The notes: generated from the letters alone by a model not told the origin. A stretch of DNA of 5,838 nucleotides from Clostridia bacterium (GCA_017620875.1 JAGAUH010000153.1:1-5838); one strand, 5' to 3'. Shown: positions 1 through 5,112, counted from the first letter of the stretch. Made by a program: numbers and translations.

Positions 1-4
1 AATA

Positions 5-31
5 ATTACATTAAATTTAGTGTAATATAAT
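5..31 (+). promoter_or_regulatory. Palindromic operator overlapping the -10 box of the first Xre gene
   Basis: Positions 5-26 form a palindrome in which 20 of 22 bases are symmetric (arms ATTACA and TGTAAT around TAAATTTA; the mismatch is 11/20). It runs directly into TATAAT at 26-31, a perfect -10 hexamer, and the ATG of the small Xre gene is at 35. No convincing -35 is visible, though the window edge limits the view. A palindrome over the promoter of a small Xre gene usually means self-repression; here that is inference. Confidence 0.55.
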
Positions 32-34
32 TGT

Positions 35-238
35 ATGAGTAGTTTTGGAGAAAACCTTAAAACAATAAGGACTATAAATAAAATAAGTCAAAAAGAATTT
101 GCAATAAAACTTAACACTACACAACAACGTGTTAGCGAGTGGGAATGCAATAAGGTAGAACCTTCTTTATACAATATTATTAAAATTATAAAAGTACTAA
201 ACACTTCCTTTGAAGATTTAACCGACGGAATAGAATAA
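35..238 (+). CDS. Small Xre-family helix-turn-helix transcriptional regulator
   Basis: This encodes a 67-residue protein that is essentially one HTH_3/Cro-C1 domain, expected to bind DNA as a dimer. Residues 7-62 carry the five-helix pattern. Helix 2 and the recognition helix are seen in SQKEFAIKLNTTQQRVSEWE (residues 18-37), and the usual closing helices end in LNTSFEDL. There is no extra effector or dimerisation domain, so it resembles small phage-type or toxin-antitoxin-type repressors. The start at 35 fits the family, because the domain begins within a few residues of it. There is no SD between the -10 box at 26-31 and the ATG, so the transcript is probably leaderless or nearly so. A strong terminator begins four bases after the stop, so the gene is a single-gene unit. 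Its targets are unknown; its own promoter palindrome is the best candidate. Confidence 0.9.
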   Translation: MSSFGENLKTIRTINKISQKEFAIKLNTTQQRVSEWECNKVEPSLYNIIKIIKVLNTSFEDLTDGIE

Positions 239-241
239 AGC

Positions 242-275
242 AAAGCGACACTAAACTTCATAGTGTCGCTTTTTT
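242..275 (+). terminator. Rho-independent terminator of the first Xre gene
   Basis: A perfect 12-bp stem (242-253 with 261-272; core GCGACACTA/TAGTGTCGC) closes a 7-base loop and runs into a T tract at 270-275. It starts four bases after the stop codon of the Xre gene at 35-238, which it should terminate. Confidence 0.92.
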
Positions 276-318
276 ATTATTAATAGGGATATAAATAAAT
301 TTTTATCTTTTATACTTA

Positions 319-352
319 TCATTTTAGGCAAGAAAACTGAGCGTAACAAACT
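319..352 (+). repeat. Degenerate first unit of the left composite repeat
   Basis: This stretch (ATCATTTTAGGCA...GCGTAAC...CTTA) aligns loosely with the repeat at 5412-5447 and sits in the same place relative to a shared 30-bp flank (351-380 left, 5446-5475 right, 26 of 30 bases identical). It reads as a decayed copy of the GTCATTTTGAG family; the assignment relies mostly on position. Confidence 0.4.
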
Positions 353-380
353 TATTATATAATAGTCGTAACTTTTACAC

Positions 381-415
381 GTCATCCTGAGCGAGTGAAA
401 CGAGTATGAGAATCT
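381..415 (+). repeat. Interspersed repeat, GTCATYCTGAGCGAG type
   Basis: The 35-base unit runs from GTCATCCTGAGCGAG to GAGAATCT. It matches the unit at 5476-5510 at 29 of 35 positions without gaps. With the preceding 30 bp, the match is 55 of 65 (351-415 against 5446-5510). Short repeats of this consensus are scattered through intergenic DNA of several bacterial groups. I see no coding function. Confidence 0.75.
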
Positions 416-449
416 TTATAAATAAAAACGCTATTACCCTAACCATATT

Positions 450-485
450 GTCATTTTGAGCAAATTTTAATTTGCGTAAAAATCT
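450..485 (+). repeat. Interspersed repeat, variant with internal inverted repeat
   Basis: The 36-base unit starts GTCATTTTGAG and ends AAAATCT. Its middle is an inverted repeat, GCAAAT (460-465) and ATTTGC (470-475), which could form a small hairpin. It belongs to the same subtype as 5412-5447, whose middle also has AAATTTTAAT but has lost the ATTTGC arm. Confidence 0.65.
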
Positions 486-516
486 TAATAATATATAGTA
501 TTGTTTCTTTCTTCTT

Positions 517-553
517 GTCATTCTGAACGAACAGTATGCGAGTGTGAGAATCT
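517..553 (+). repeat. Interspersed repeat, GTCATTCTGAACGA type
   Basis: The 37-base unit begins GTCATTCTGAACGA and ends GTGTGAGAATCT, in the same orientation as the unit at 381-415. It is an extra unit; the right-hand cluster has no counterpart between its forward unit and its inverted closing unit. Confidence 0.7.
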
Positions 554-583
554 GTTTAAAATTACCCTATGCAAAAACACAAA

Positions 584-613
584 AGACTCTCACGGCTACC
601 GCCTCAGAGTGAC
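584..613 (-). repeat. Inverted closing unit of the left repeat cluster
   Basis: On the minus strand this reads GTCACTCTGAGGCGG...GAGAGTCT, the same consensus in reverse. It matches 5598-5627 at 28 of 30 bases. With the forward unit at 381 it gives the cluster inverted ends, GTCAT...ending in GTGAC, as in non-autonomous mobile or REP-like elements. No transposase is nearby. Confidence 0.75.
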
Positions 614-654
614 AAAAAACGTTTAAAGTATTTTTTTATAAATTATTTGCAAAG

Positions 655-691
655 TAAAACAAAAGCACCTACCATAAAAAGTAAGTGCTTT
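655..691 (-). terminator. Hairpin terminator, minus strand, possibly bidirectional
   Basis: An 11-position stem (662-672 with 681-691, one C/A mismatch; core AGCAC/GTGCT) closes an 8-base loop. On the minus strand it is followed by TTTTGTTTT. On the plus strand TTTATTTAATTT follows, so it may act both ways. It occupies the same place in the left composite repeat as the hairpin at 5700-5723 does in the right one, with an unrelated stem sequence. Confidence 0.65.
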
Positions 692-692
692 A

Positions 693-748
693 TTTAATTT
701 AAATAATGACAGTATTAAATCTAATAGATACAAGTTATGCAAGGCTCG
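693..748. repeat. Left copy of a 56-bp paralogous segment ending in GGCTCG
   Basis: This segment aligns without gaps to 5726-5781, with 45 of 56 bases identical, from TTTAATTTAA through CAAGTTAT to GGCTCG. In both places it lies between a terminator-like hairpin and a structured tail. It is part of the large composite repeat that flanks the central genes. Confidence 0.75.
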
Positions 749-827
749 TAAAAATAAAGAGCATTAGTTTTTTTTCGCTAACACCCTTTTTGTTTTTTTA
801 AAGTGATTTTTACAACTATCTAGGGCT
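749..827 (-). repeat. Probable degenerate copy of the structured tail element
   Basis: On the minus strand this ends in TTTTTACGAGCC (with 743-748) and contains CAAAAAGGGTGTTAG. These resemble CTTTAACGAGCC and CCAAAAAGGTTAG in the intact copy at 5773-5838. Long A/T runs separate the blocks and the outer stem is not kept. I read it as a decayed third copy, with modest confidence. Confidence 0.35.
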
Positions 828-861
828 CCCGAAAAAGTTTTGCAAGCAAAAGTTTTTTGGG
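828..861. repeat. Long imperfect hairpin
   Basis: CCCGAAAAAGTTTTGC (828-843) and GCAAAAGTTTTTTGGG (846-861) are inverted with 14 of 16 positions paired and a two-base centre. It lies just beyond the minus-strand terminator at 878-912. Neither strand has the T tract of a good terminator directly after the stem, so it is called only as an inverted repeat. Confidence 0.6.
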
Positions 862-877
862 AAAAGGAAAAGTCGAC

Positions 878-912
878 AAAAACAAAAACAACCACCAAAG
901 GTTTGGTGGTTG
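878..912 (-). terminator. Rho-independent terminator downstream of the large surface-protein gene
   Basis: The inverted arms CAACCACCAAA (889-899) and TTTGGTGGTTG (902-912) are perfect. In RNA the stem is probably 8-9 bp with a small loop. The minus-strand transcript then reads TTTTTGTTTTTG. It lies about 120 bases beyond the stop codon at 1035, leaving a structured 3' untranslated region (938-1004) in between. No nearer terminator is visible. Confidence 0.85.
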
Positions 913-937
913 TGTAAATATTGTCGTACTTTGACGC

Positions 938-1004
938 ACTAGGCTCGCTAAAACGAAAAGATTTGGCTAACCTTGTTGGTTGCCAAAGTTTTGAAACTTG
1001 GCAG
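938..1004 (-). other. Structured 3' UTR element, copy 1
   Basis: The core is a stem of TTTGGC (962-967) with GCCAAA (982-987) and AACC (969-972) with GGTT (978-981), with one bulged base (968) and a five-base loop. Outer pairs join 947-951 with 998-1002. It aligns with 5773-5838 over almost its full length. The outer pair C948:G1001 becomes T5782:A5835 there, keeping the pairing. It lies in the expected 3' untranslated region of the large gene, before the terminator at 878-912. Its role is unknown; a stabilising or processing structure is possible. Confidence 0.55.
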
Positions 1005-1034
1005 TAACACAGTATTGCAAAGCAAATAGATTGT

Positions 1035-3926
1035 TTAATTAAACTTAATTTTATATCCAAACGCAGTATCTTCGTCTCCAGCGCCTTTCATTAAACTAGC
1101 GTTACGTGGGTATTTTGTCATACCGATAGAAAGCATACTTTCTTGTATAATCTTTAACGCGTTAGCGCAAGTTTCCGCATCTGTAATTTGATACATATAA
1201 GGAACGTCTTTATAAAGAACTTCGGATACTTTTTCGGCTCCTTCTGACTCGTATGGTAAGTAAAGTTTAATAGTGTCGGCATATTTTTTAGCCTTAACGA
1301 TAAATTTACCATCTAGATCTCTTGGCGTACCGCCATCTCCCATAAGTACGAAAGATTTAGATTGTACACGTAGCAACTCGAAATAATCTTTAAGGTCGTC
1401 TGCAACTTTATCGTTTTTAATAGATAATAGATATCCGTTTTCTCTTTCTTCCGGAGTGATATCTTTTATTACTAAGTCTGCTTCTTTTTCCATTAAGCCC
1501 TTATCGTCCATAACCATATCTATGCACTCTAAAGCCTTATCTAAGTCTTCTTCGGTTTGAATTATAAACTTATTGTGGATACCTTGGTTGTCTGGATGTT
1601 CGTCTACGATAACGTTGTAGCCCATACTCTTATAAGTTTCCGTGTCGCCTGCAAGGAACAATAATACTTTATCGTTAGAGATAATAATTCTTGCAATTTT
1701 GTCTTCTTCTACAAAACCAACGCTAGGTCCAACTCTTTCGAAATCGTCTAAGTAAGCGCGTAATTCTTTATAATAATCTTCTATATTAGTTAAGTCGATA
1801 GGATTCCATTTTGCATAAGCCTTTACTTTATGTCTTGTCATAACGGTTTTAGAAAATCTGTTTTTGCACTCTTTATCGGCAAACCAACCACCAAACACAA
1901 AGCCGTGTTTTGTAGGATTTTCTAAAGGCATTTCGATAAGTTCGTTATTTTTAAACTTGCGAGTTTTAACTCTCGTTCCGCCGTTGTTTACAAATATTAG
2001 TTTATATTTGCAGTGTTTACGAACTATAACTAGCACAATTATAAAGATAATAGCAAGCAAAATTACTGCAATGTAGAAAAACGGATTTGTATAAATTGGT
2101 CCACCAAATAATGCACCTATCGTTGTGTTTCCACATATTGCATACGGACTAAAATGATTTGTTTCAAACATTAGCACTTTTTCTCCTTGTGAATTTTGTT
2201 CTATCCTTACGTTACGACTAGATTGATCTAGCGTATAATTTCCGTCTTGGTCTTTAGAATATCCTTCCATTTGACCGTTGTAATAATAAACTACTTTAAC
2301 GTCGTTTCCTATTGCCTTTTCGAAACTATCGTCCATTACTATAGAAACGGTATAAGTTTCGGTATAATTGCCATCTTTATCTTGTGGCGCTCTATATTTT
2401 CTAGAAGCGTCTTTTACGGTTTGCTCTGCAAAACCAGTAAAATCAAAGTTGTCAAAATTATCTAAGTCTAGGTTAGGACCTTCTATAACTACTTTATCGT
2501 AAATGGTAATATTTATATAAAATTTTACGGTTAAGTTTTGCGCTTTACCATTTGCATCTTTTCCAACGTCTATTCTTCTTAGTAACCTATTTACGTTTAC
2601 CTTTATTGCATAAAAATCGTAATCGTTTGCAACAACAAATGCGTCTGGCGAAAAGGCATACGGATTAGAAGAAGTAATAGTTACCTTATATTTACTTTTT
2701 CTTAAAACTTCTTCGGACTCTAAAACCGTAGTTACGGTGTTAACGTTTTTAGGAACGTTAGCAATTTCTTGTTTTGCAAAATCTATTATAGATTTTACTT
2801 GTTCTGCTAGCGTAGGACTCACACTGTTGGTGTCTAATTTTGCTAAATCTAGTTTGGTTTGAGCGTCATAAATAATTCTTAAAATTTTAACTAGGTTTGG
2901 TTCGCTATAATGCGCTCTATCAAAACTATTTTTTATTTCGTTTAGTTTTCTCGTGCGGTAAACGTCAAACACTTTAGTTCCCGCTTGGCAAACGTAAGCA
3001 AACTTGCTAGAATCCACGTAAGAAGAAGTTCCGTCTTGTTTTATTTTTTGATATACTTTTATAGCGTTTTCTAAATCGGTTTCTTGTATATCGTCAGGCG
3101 TGTATCCCTCTGGGTAAGTGGAATAATAAATATAGGTATCGTAAACTCTTTCCGTAATGGTTCTACTATTATGAAGTGAAGTAATAAAATCACTTCTTAT
3201 ATCGTTTATTTCACCTTCTAGCGTTGCAGCGGCTAATTCTACCAAAGCCGCGTCGTATTGAGATTGTCTTGTAGCAACGTCGTTATAATATCCGGAAGAT
3301 ATATACCCGCTTAAAGCGTCGTCCATTAAAGATTTTGCCTTTGCCTTTAACGCAGGAATATCAACCCCTTGTTGTACGTCAGATTTAATACCGTCTATTT
3401 TATCTTTTGCAAATTTATATTCGCCCTTAGTCTCGTTGCCGATAGTGTTTTCTAAATAGTTACGATTTAGATTGTTTGCGTTAAATAGTTTGTCTATATC
3501 TAGTAAACCGATAAACGCATCTAAATAACCGTATATTAAATCTTTATCCCAATCGGTATAGGTGTTGGTTATCATTAAGTTATCAGTATAATCTCTTAAA
3601 GCCTCACCAATCAAAATAAAGTCGTGTACGATATCTAGTTCTTCTAATTTCTCGTTTTTAAGACTTTCTACTTGAGCATCTTGACAGTTATCTAGCAAGT
3701 AGTCTGCACTAGCCTTTATTTTATCTAAAACGGATTGCGCGTTGTAGTCTTCTAAATTGCCAATGCTTAGGATAGTGTTATACTTATCCGAAACGGCACT
3801 TTTAGCATCGGATTTACTATCCGCCCTAACAATGCCACTGCCACCTGCTACCCCTACCACTAACGCAATTAGAAGTAACGTAAACACAAATATTAAGTTT
3901 TTAAATGAAAAGCGTTTGCTAGTCAT
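1035..3926 (-). CDS. Large signal-peptide and membrane-anchored surface protein with InlB-type repeat
   Basis: This encodes 963 residues. Residues 1-35 form a signal peptide (KR, hydrophobic core LIFVFTLLLIALVVGVAGG, likely cut after VRA). Residues 36-400 look mostly helical, and 400-600 look beta-rich and end in FETNHFSPYAI, a motif common just before the anchor of Gram-positive surface proteins. A membrane helix lies at about 616-635, followed by RKHCK (positive inside). Residues 641-707 match an InlB B-repeat/Listeria-Bacteroides repeat (FVNNGG...GFVFGGWFADKEC...AYAKW). Two roughly 90-residue alpha/beta modules follow (about 717-806 and 845-938). There is no LPXTG. ATG 3926 has a strong SD (AAAGGGG, 7 bases upstream). 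The gene is single, with its own likely promoter and a terminator at 878-912. Adhesion or envelope sensing is possible; the true function is unknown. The predicted cytoplasmic position of the InlB repeat is odd. Confidence 0.9.
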   Translation of the reverse strand: MTSKRFSFKNLIFVFTLLLIALVVGVAGGSGIVRADSKSDAKSAVSDKYNTILSIGNLEDYNAQSVLDKIKASADYLLDNCQDAQVESLKNEKLEELDIVHDFILIGEALRDYTDNLMITNTYTDWDKDLIYGYLDAFIGLLDIDKLFNANNLNRNYLENTIGNETKGEYKFAKDKIDGIKSDVQQGVDIPALKAKAKSLMDDALSGYISSGYYNDVATRQSQYDAALVELAAATLEGEINDIRSDFITSLHNSRTITERVYDTYIYYSTYPEGYTPDDIQETDLENAIKVYQKIKQDGTSSYVDSSKFAYVCQAGTKVFDVYRTRKLNEIKNSFDRAHYSEPNLVKILRIIYDAQTKLDLAKLDTNSVSPTLAEQVKSIIDFAKQEIANVPKNVNTVTTVLESEEVLRKSKYKVTITSSNPYAFSPDAFVVANDYDFYAIKVNVNRLLRRIDVGKDANGKAQNLTVKFYINITIYDKVVIEGPNLDLDNFDNFDFTGFAEQTVKDASRKYRAPQDKDGNYTETYTVSIVMDDSFEKAIGNDVKVVYYYNGQMEGYSKDQDGNYTLDQSSRNVRIEQNSQGEKVLMFETNHFSPYAICGNTTIGALFGGPIYTNPFFYIAVILLAIIFIIVLVIVRKHCKYKLIFVNNGGTRVKTRKFKNNELIEMPLENPTKHGFVFGGWFADKECKNRFSKTVMTRHKVKAYAKWNPIDLTNIEDYYKELRAYLDDFERVGPSVGFVEEDKIARIIISNDKVLLFLAGDTETYKSMGYNVIVDEHPDNQGIHNKFIIQTEEDLDKALECIDMVMDDKGLMEKEADLVIKDITPEERENGYLLSIKNDKVADDLKDYFELLRVQSKSFVLMGDGGTPRDLDGKFIVKAKKYADTIKLYLPYESEGAEKVSEVLYKDVPYMYQITDAETCANALKIIQESMLSIGMTKYPRNASLMKGAGDEDTAFGYKIKFN

Positions 3927-3932
3927 AACTAA

Positions 3933-3940
3933 TCCCCTTT
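3933..3940 (-). promoter_or_regulatory. Ribosome binding site of the large surface-protein gene
   Basis: The minus strand reads AAAGGGGA, with seven bases between GGGG and ATG 3926. It is the only strong SD near the start and fixes the start directly before the positively charged signal-peptide N-terminus. Confidence 0.85.
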
Positions 3941-3983
3941 ATTTGCGGTGCTAAAATTTATTAAATTACACCATTACTTTTAT

Positions 3984-4012
3984 ATTTTAACACAACTTAA
4001 ATAAAATTACAA
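3984..4012 (-). promoter_or_regulatory. Candidate promoter of the large surface-protein gene
   Basis: On the minus strand TTGTAA (4007-4012) and TAAAAT (3984-3989) are separated by exactly 17 bases, matching consensus at 4 and 5 of 6 positions. The leader would be about 50 bases and carry the SD. The DNA is so A/T-rich that chance matches are expected. Confidence 0.4.
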
Positions 4013-4270
4013 TATATTATTTATTTTATTTTTAATAAAATAGATATTTTTTATTACTTTTTTTAGCGATTTAAAAATTTTTTTGGGTTTTTTATGGATA
4101 TGTTTTTCTTTTTAGGGTAAAATAAAAGCATAAATATAGCAAAAAAAGCGTAAGCAAACTAAAATCTTGCTAAAATTAGACAAAAAAACAAAAATATTTT
4201 AATTTTTTTAGATTTTTTTTAAATTTTTGCGATTTCGGAATTATTTATACTTTTATATTTGTTAAAATAT
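4013..4270. other. A/T-tract-rich intergenic stretch without a gene
   Basis: The stretch is dominated by runs of five to eight T or A (for example 4077-4084 and 4203-4220), broken by short GC-containing spots; TGCGATTT and AGCGATTT occur once each. I see no ORF, terminator or RNA gene. Such tract-rich DNA may be bent and act as an upstream promoter element for either neighbouring gene, which is inference. Confidence 0.4.
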
Positions 4271-4274
4271 GCAA

Positions 4275-4338
4275 AAAGGGACTTTCTTATATATTTTTTT
4301 ACAACAGGGATATCAAAAAATTAATTCCAAAGGGACTT
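4275..4338 (+). promoter_or_regulatory. Repeated AAAGGGACTT boxes upstream of the second Xre gene
   Basis: AAAGGGACTT occurs at 4275-4284 and again at 4329-4338, 54 bases apart, with a related ACAGGGATAT at 4305-4314 between them. The last box also holds the only SD-like sequence for the gene (AGGGA, 12 bases before ATG 4348, rather far). They could be operator sites for the encoded regulator or chance repeats. No clear -35/-10 pair was found here. Confidence 0.35.
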
Positions 4339-4347
4339 AAACCATTT

Positions 4348-4587
4348 ATGAAAACCAGGTCAAAAAAATACGGCGAAAGCAATTTAATAGGAAAAAACGT
4401 TGTTGCCCTAAGAAAAAAATTGGGCATTAGCCAAAAAGACTTTATTGCAACTTTACAACTTAGTGGATTAGATATTAACCCTACTAGTTACTCTAAACTA
4501 GAAGGGCAAATTCGTATGGCTAACGATAAAGAAGTATATTATATTGCAAAAGCGCTTAACGTACCAATAGAAAAACTATACGAATAA
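4348..4587 (+). CDS. Small Xre-family helix-turn-helix regulator, second type
   Basis: This encodes 79 residues, a single Cro/C1-type DNA-binding domain preceded by a basic tail (MKTRSKKYGESN). The domain covers about residues 14-79: ALRKKLGISQKDF forms helices 1 and 2, and YSKLEGQIRMANDKEV corresponds to the SKIESGRR-type recognition-helix end and the next turn. An insertion between helices 2 and 3 (LQLSGLDINPTS) is typical of a subgroup common in Clostridia and differs from the gene at 35-238, so the two are not recent duplicates. ATG 4348 is the only plausible start, with no start codon in frame for many codons upstream. A strong terminator follows 32 bases after the stop, so it is a single-gene unit converging on the minus-strand RNA array. 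Targets are unknown; self-regulation is plausible. Confidence 0.9.
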   Translation: MKTRSKKYGESNLIGKNVVALRKKLGISQKDFIATLQLSGLDINPTSYSKLEGQIRMANDKEVYYIAKALNVPIEKLYE

Positions 4588-4619
4588 TTCTTCGCTTTAT
4601 TTTTAAATTATAAAAACTT

Positions 4620-4649
4620 ATACCCACGGCTAGTTCCGTGGGTATTTTT
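4620..4649 (+). terminator. Rho-independent terminator of the second Xre gene
   Basis: A 10-bp stem (4620-4629 with 4636-4645; core TACCCACGG/CCGTGGGTA) has a six-base loop and is followed by TTTTT at 4645-4649. It is well placed for the gene ending at 4587. Confidence 0.92.
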
Positions 4650-4751
4650 ACGTAAACTTTAAATTATAAAAGTTTTTAACTGCTTTAACACAATAACGCC
4701 TAATAAAACAAACCTTTTAAAAGCAAAAAAACGCAAGCGTGTATTAAAGAC

Positions 4752-4783
4752 AAAAATAAAAAGGACGAAAATATCCGTCCTTT
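4752..4783 (-). terminator. Rho-independent terminator of the pseudoknot RNA
   Basis: The 8-bp stem AAAGGACG (4760-4767) / CGTCCTTT (4776-4783) has an eight-base loop. On the minus strand it is followed by TTTTTATTTTT (4752-4762, partly in the stem). On the plus strand only three T follow, so it serves minus-strand transcripts. The only minus-strand sequence it can serve is the RNA gene at 4752-4934. Confidence 0.85.
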
Positions 4784-4790
4784 GCCTTCA

Positions 4791-4817
4791 CCCACACTCA
4801 AAGTGGTGGGACACTTT
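4791..4817 (-). other. Third pseudoknot or alternative hairpin of the small RNA
   Basis: On the minus strand AAAGTG (4817-4812) pairs with CACTTT (4805-4800), and the loop CCCAC (4810-4806) can pair with GTGGG (4795-4791), leaving loops of one and four bases, a classic compact H-type knot. The competing fold is a bulged hairpin, CCCA/TGGG plus CACT/AGTG. The sequence alone does not decide between them. Confidence 0.55.
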
Positions 4818-4827
4818 ATTATTTGCG

Positions 4828-4868
4828 CTCGACCTTTTTTTAGTTGCATATCGAGAAGCAACTCACAT
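4828..4868 (-). repeat. Pseudoknot repeat 2 of the small RNA
   Basis: Stem 1 joins plus positions 4858-4863 and 4842-4847; stem 2 joins 4851-4855 and 4828-4832. The repeat differs from repeat 1 at only two positions, one in the loop (T for A before CTCGA) and one in the A-rich linker (A for G), so both stems are untouched. Confidence 0.7.
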
Positions 4869-4874
4869 CTGTAT

Positions 4875-4915
4875 CTCGACCTTCTTTTAGTTGCATATCG
4901 AGTAGCAACTCACAT
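4875..4915 (-). repeat. Pseudoknot repeat 1 of the small RNA
   Basis: Stem 1 joins plus positions 4905-4910 and 4889-4894 (AGTTGC/GCAACT). Stem 2 joins loop bases 4898-4902 with 4875-4879 (CTCGA/TCGAG). The linker AAAAGAAGG could lie in the groove of stem 1, as A-rich third loops do in known H-type knots. Confidence 0.7.
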
Positions 4916-4939
4916 TCTCAAGGTTTCCCTTGCATATAT

Positions 4940-4968
4940 AGTATATGCTATTTTTTAGTAAAAGTCAA
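4940..4968 (-). promoter_or_regulatory. Strong sigma-A promoter of the pseudoknot RNA
   Basis: On the minus strand TTGACT (4963-4968), a 17-base spacer and TATACT (4940-4945) each match consensus at 5 of 6 positions. The start point should fall near 4933-4935. A 17-bp inverted repeat (GCATATA, TAG, TATATGC; 4932-4948) overlaps the -10 and could be an operator. The same promoter recurs at 5073-5101. Confidence 0.88.
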
Positions 4969-4979
4969 TATCTTGCGAC

Positions 4980-5016
4980 AAAAAAAATAAAATTGGGCTA
5001 CCATTTAAGATAGCCC
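4980..5016 (-). terminator. Terminator of the second small RNA
   Basis: On the minus strand GGGCTATC (5016-5009) pairs with GGTAGCCC (5002-4995), eight pairs with one T-G wobble around TTAAAT, followed by AATTTTATTTTTTTT. It stops just short of the -35 of the next promoter, insulating the two RNA units. Confidence 0.88.
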
Positions 5017-5067
5017 CCGTTATACACGAATTTTCGTGCTTCAGTCAAAGCAAGCATCACCTTGCAT
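4980..5067 (-). ncRNA. Predicted ~85-nt small RNA
   Basis: This minus-strand unit sits between its own strong promoter (5073-5101) and terminator. It begins GCAAG-GTGATG-CTTGC, a 5' hairpin (5065-5050), which competes with a TGCTT/AAGCA hairpin further on, so two folds are possible. A hairpin CACGAA/TTCGTG (5038-5025) follows, then TATAACGGGGG and the terminator. A related copy lies at 5113-5197. A 19-codon reading frame exists inside, but its ATG is jammed against the SD-like bases, and the copies differ by one base in a G run, which argues against coding. Family not recognised. Confidence 0.65.
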
Positions 5068-5072
5068 ATATA

Positions 5073-5101
5073 GTTATATGATATTTTTTAGTAAAAGTCA
5101 A
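5073..5101 (-). promoter_or_regulatory. Strong sigma-A promoter of the second small RNA
   Basis: On the minus strand TTGACT (5096-5101), 17 bases and TATAAC (5073-5078). The spacer differs from that of the promoter at 4940-4968 at a single base, so the two are duplicates. CATATA (5065-5070) and TATATG (5075-5080) form an inverted repeat around the -10, as in the other copy. Confidence 0.85.
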
Positions 5102-5112
5102 TACCTTGCGAC

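Larger units (their letters stand above)
4752..4934 (-). ncRNA. Predicted ~180-nt small RNA with tandem H-type pseudoknots
   Basis: This minus-strand gene begins about seven bases after a near-consensus promoter (4940-4968) and ends at a T-tailed terminator. It has no credible ORF; an ATG in each repeat is followed at once by TGA. In order it has a 5' hairpin CAAGG-GAAA-CCTTG (4932-4919), then two 41-base repeats 47 bases apart (4915-4875 and 4868-4828). Each repeat has AGTTGC pairing with GCAACT around a loop with CTCGA, and CTCGA can pair with TCGAG after an A-rich linker, giving an H-type pseudoknot. A third knot or alternative hairpin (4817-4791) and the terminator follow. Tandem pseudoknot repeats recall type III antitoxin RNAs (ToxI, CptI), but no toxin gene follows, and the two repeats could be a different class. 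I do not recognise the family. Confidence 0.7.

Noticed and set aside
381..613. A CRISPR array
   Set aside because: Units vary in sequence and length, the spacing is irregular, one unit is inverted, and there are no cas genes.
938..1004. An integron attC-like recombination site
   Set aside because: The outer arms read GTT...AAC outward rather than the RYYYAAC...GTTRRRY order of attC, and there is no integrase or cassette structure.
764..1060. A 98-codon open frame on the minus strand downstream of the large gene
   Set aside because: It overlaps the 3' end of the large gene and runs through the structured tail, terminator and hairpins. It has no SD, and its composition is that of repeats.
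1864..3954. Three plus-strand open frames opposite the large gene
   Set aside because: They are antisense shadows of a long, well-supported coding region, with no SD or domain of their own.
4752..4934. A complete type III toxin-antitoxin system
   Set aside because: The tandem pseudoknot repeats fit the RNA half, but no toxin gene follows the terminator on that strand. The next gene is a convergent Xre regulator.
5003..5061. Short minus-strand peptide frame in the second small RNA, partly shared with the third
   Set aside because: The peptides look similar only because the DNA is duplicated. A one-base difference in the G run breaks the frame, and the ATG is too close to the SD-like bases.
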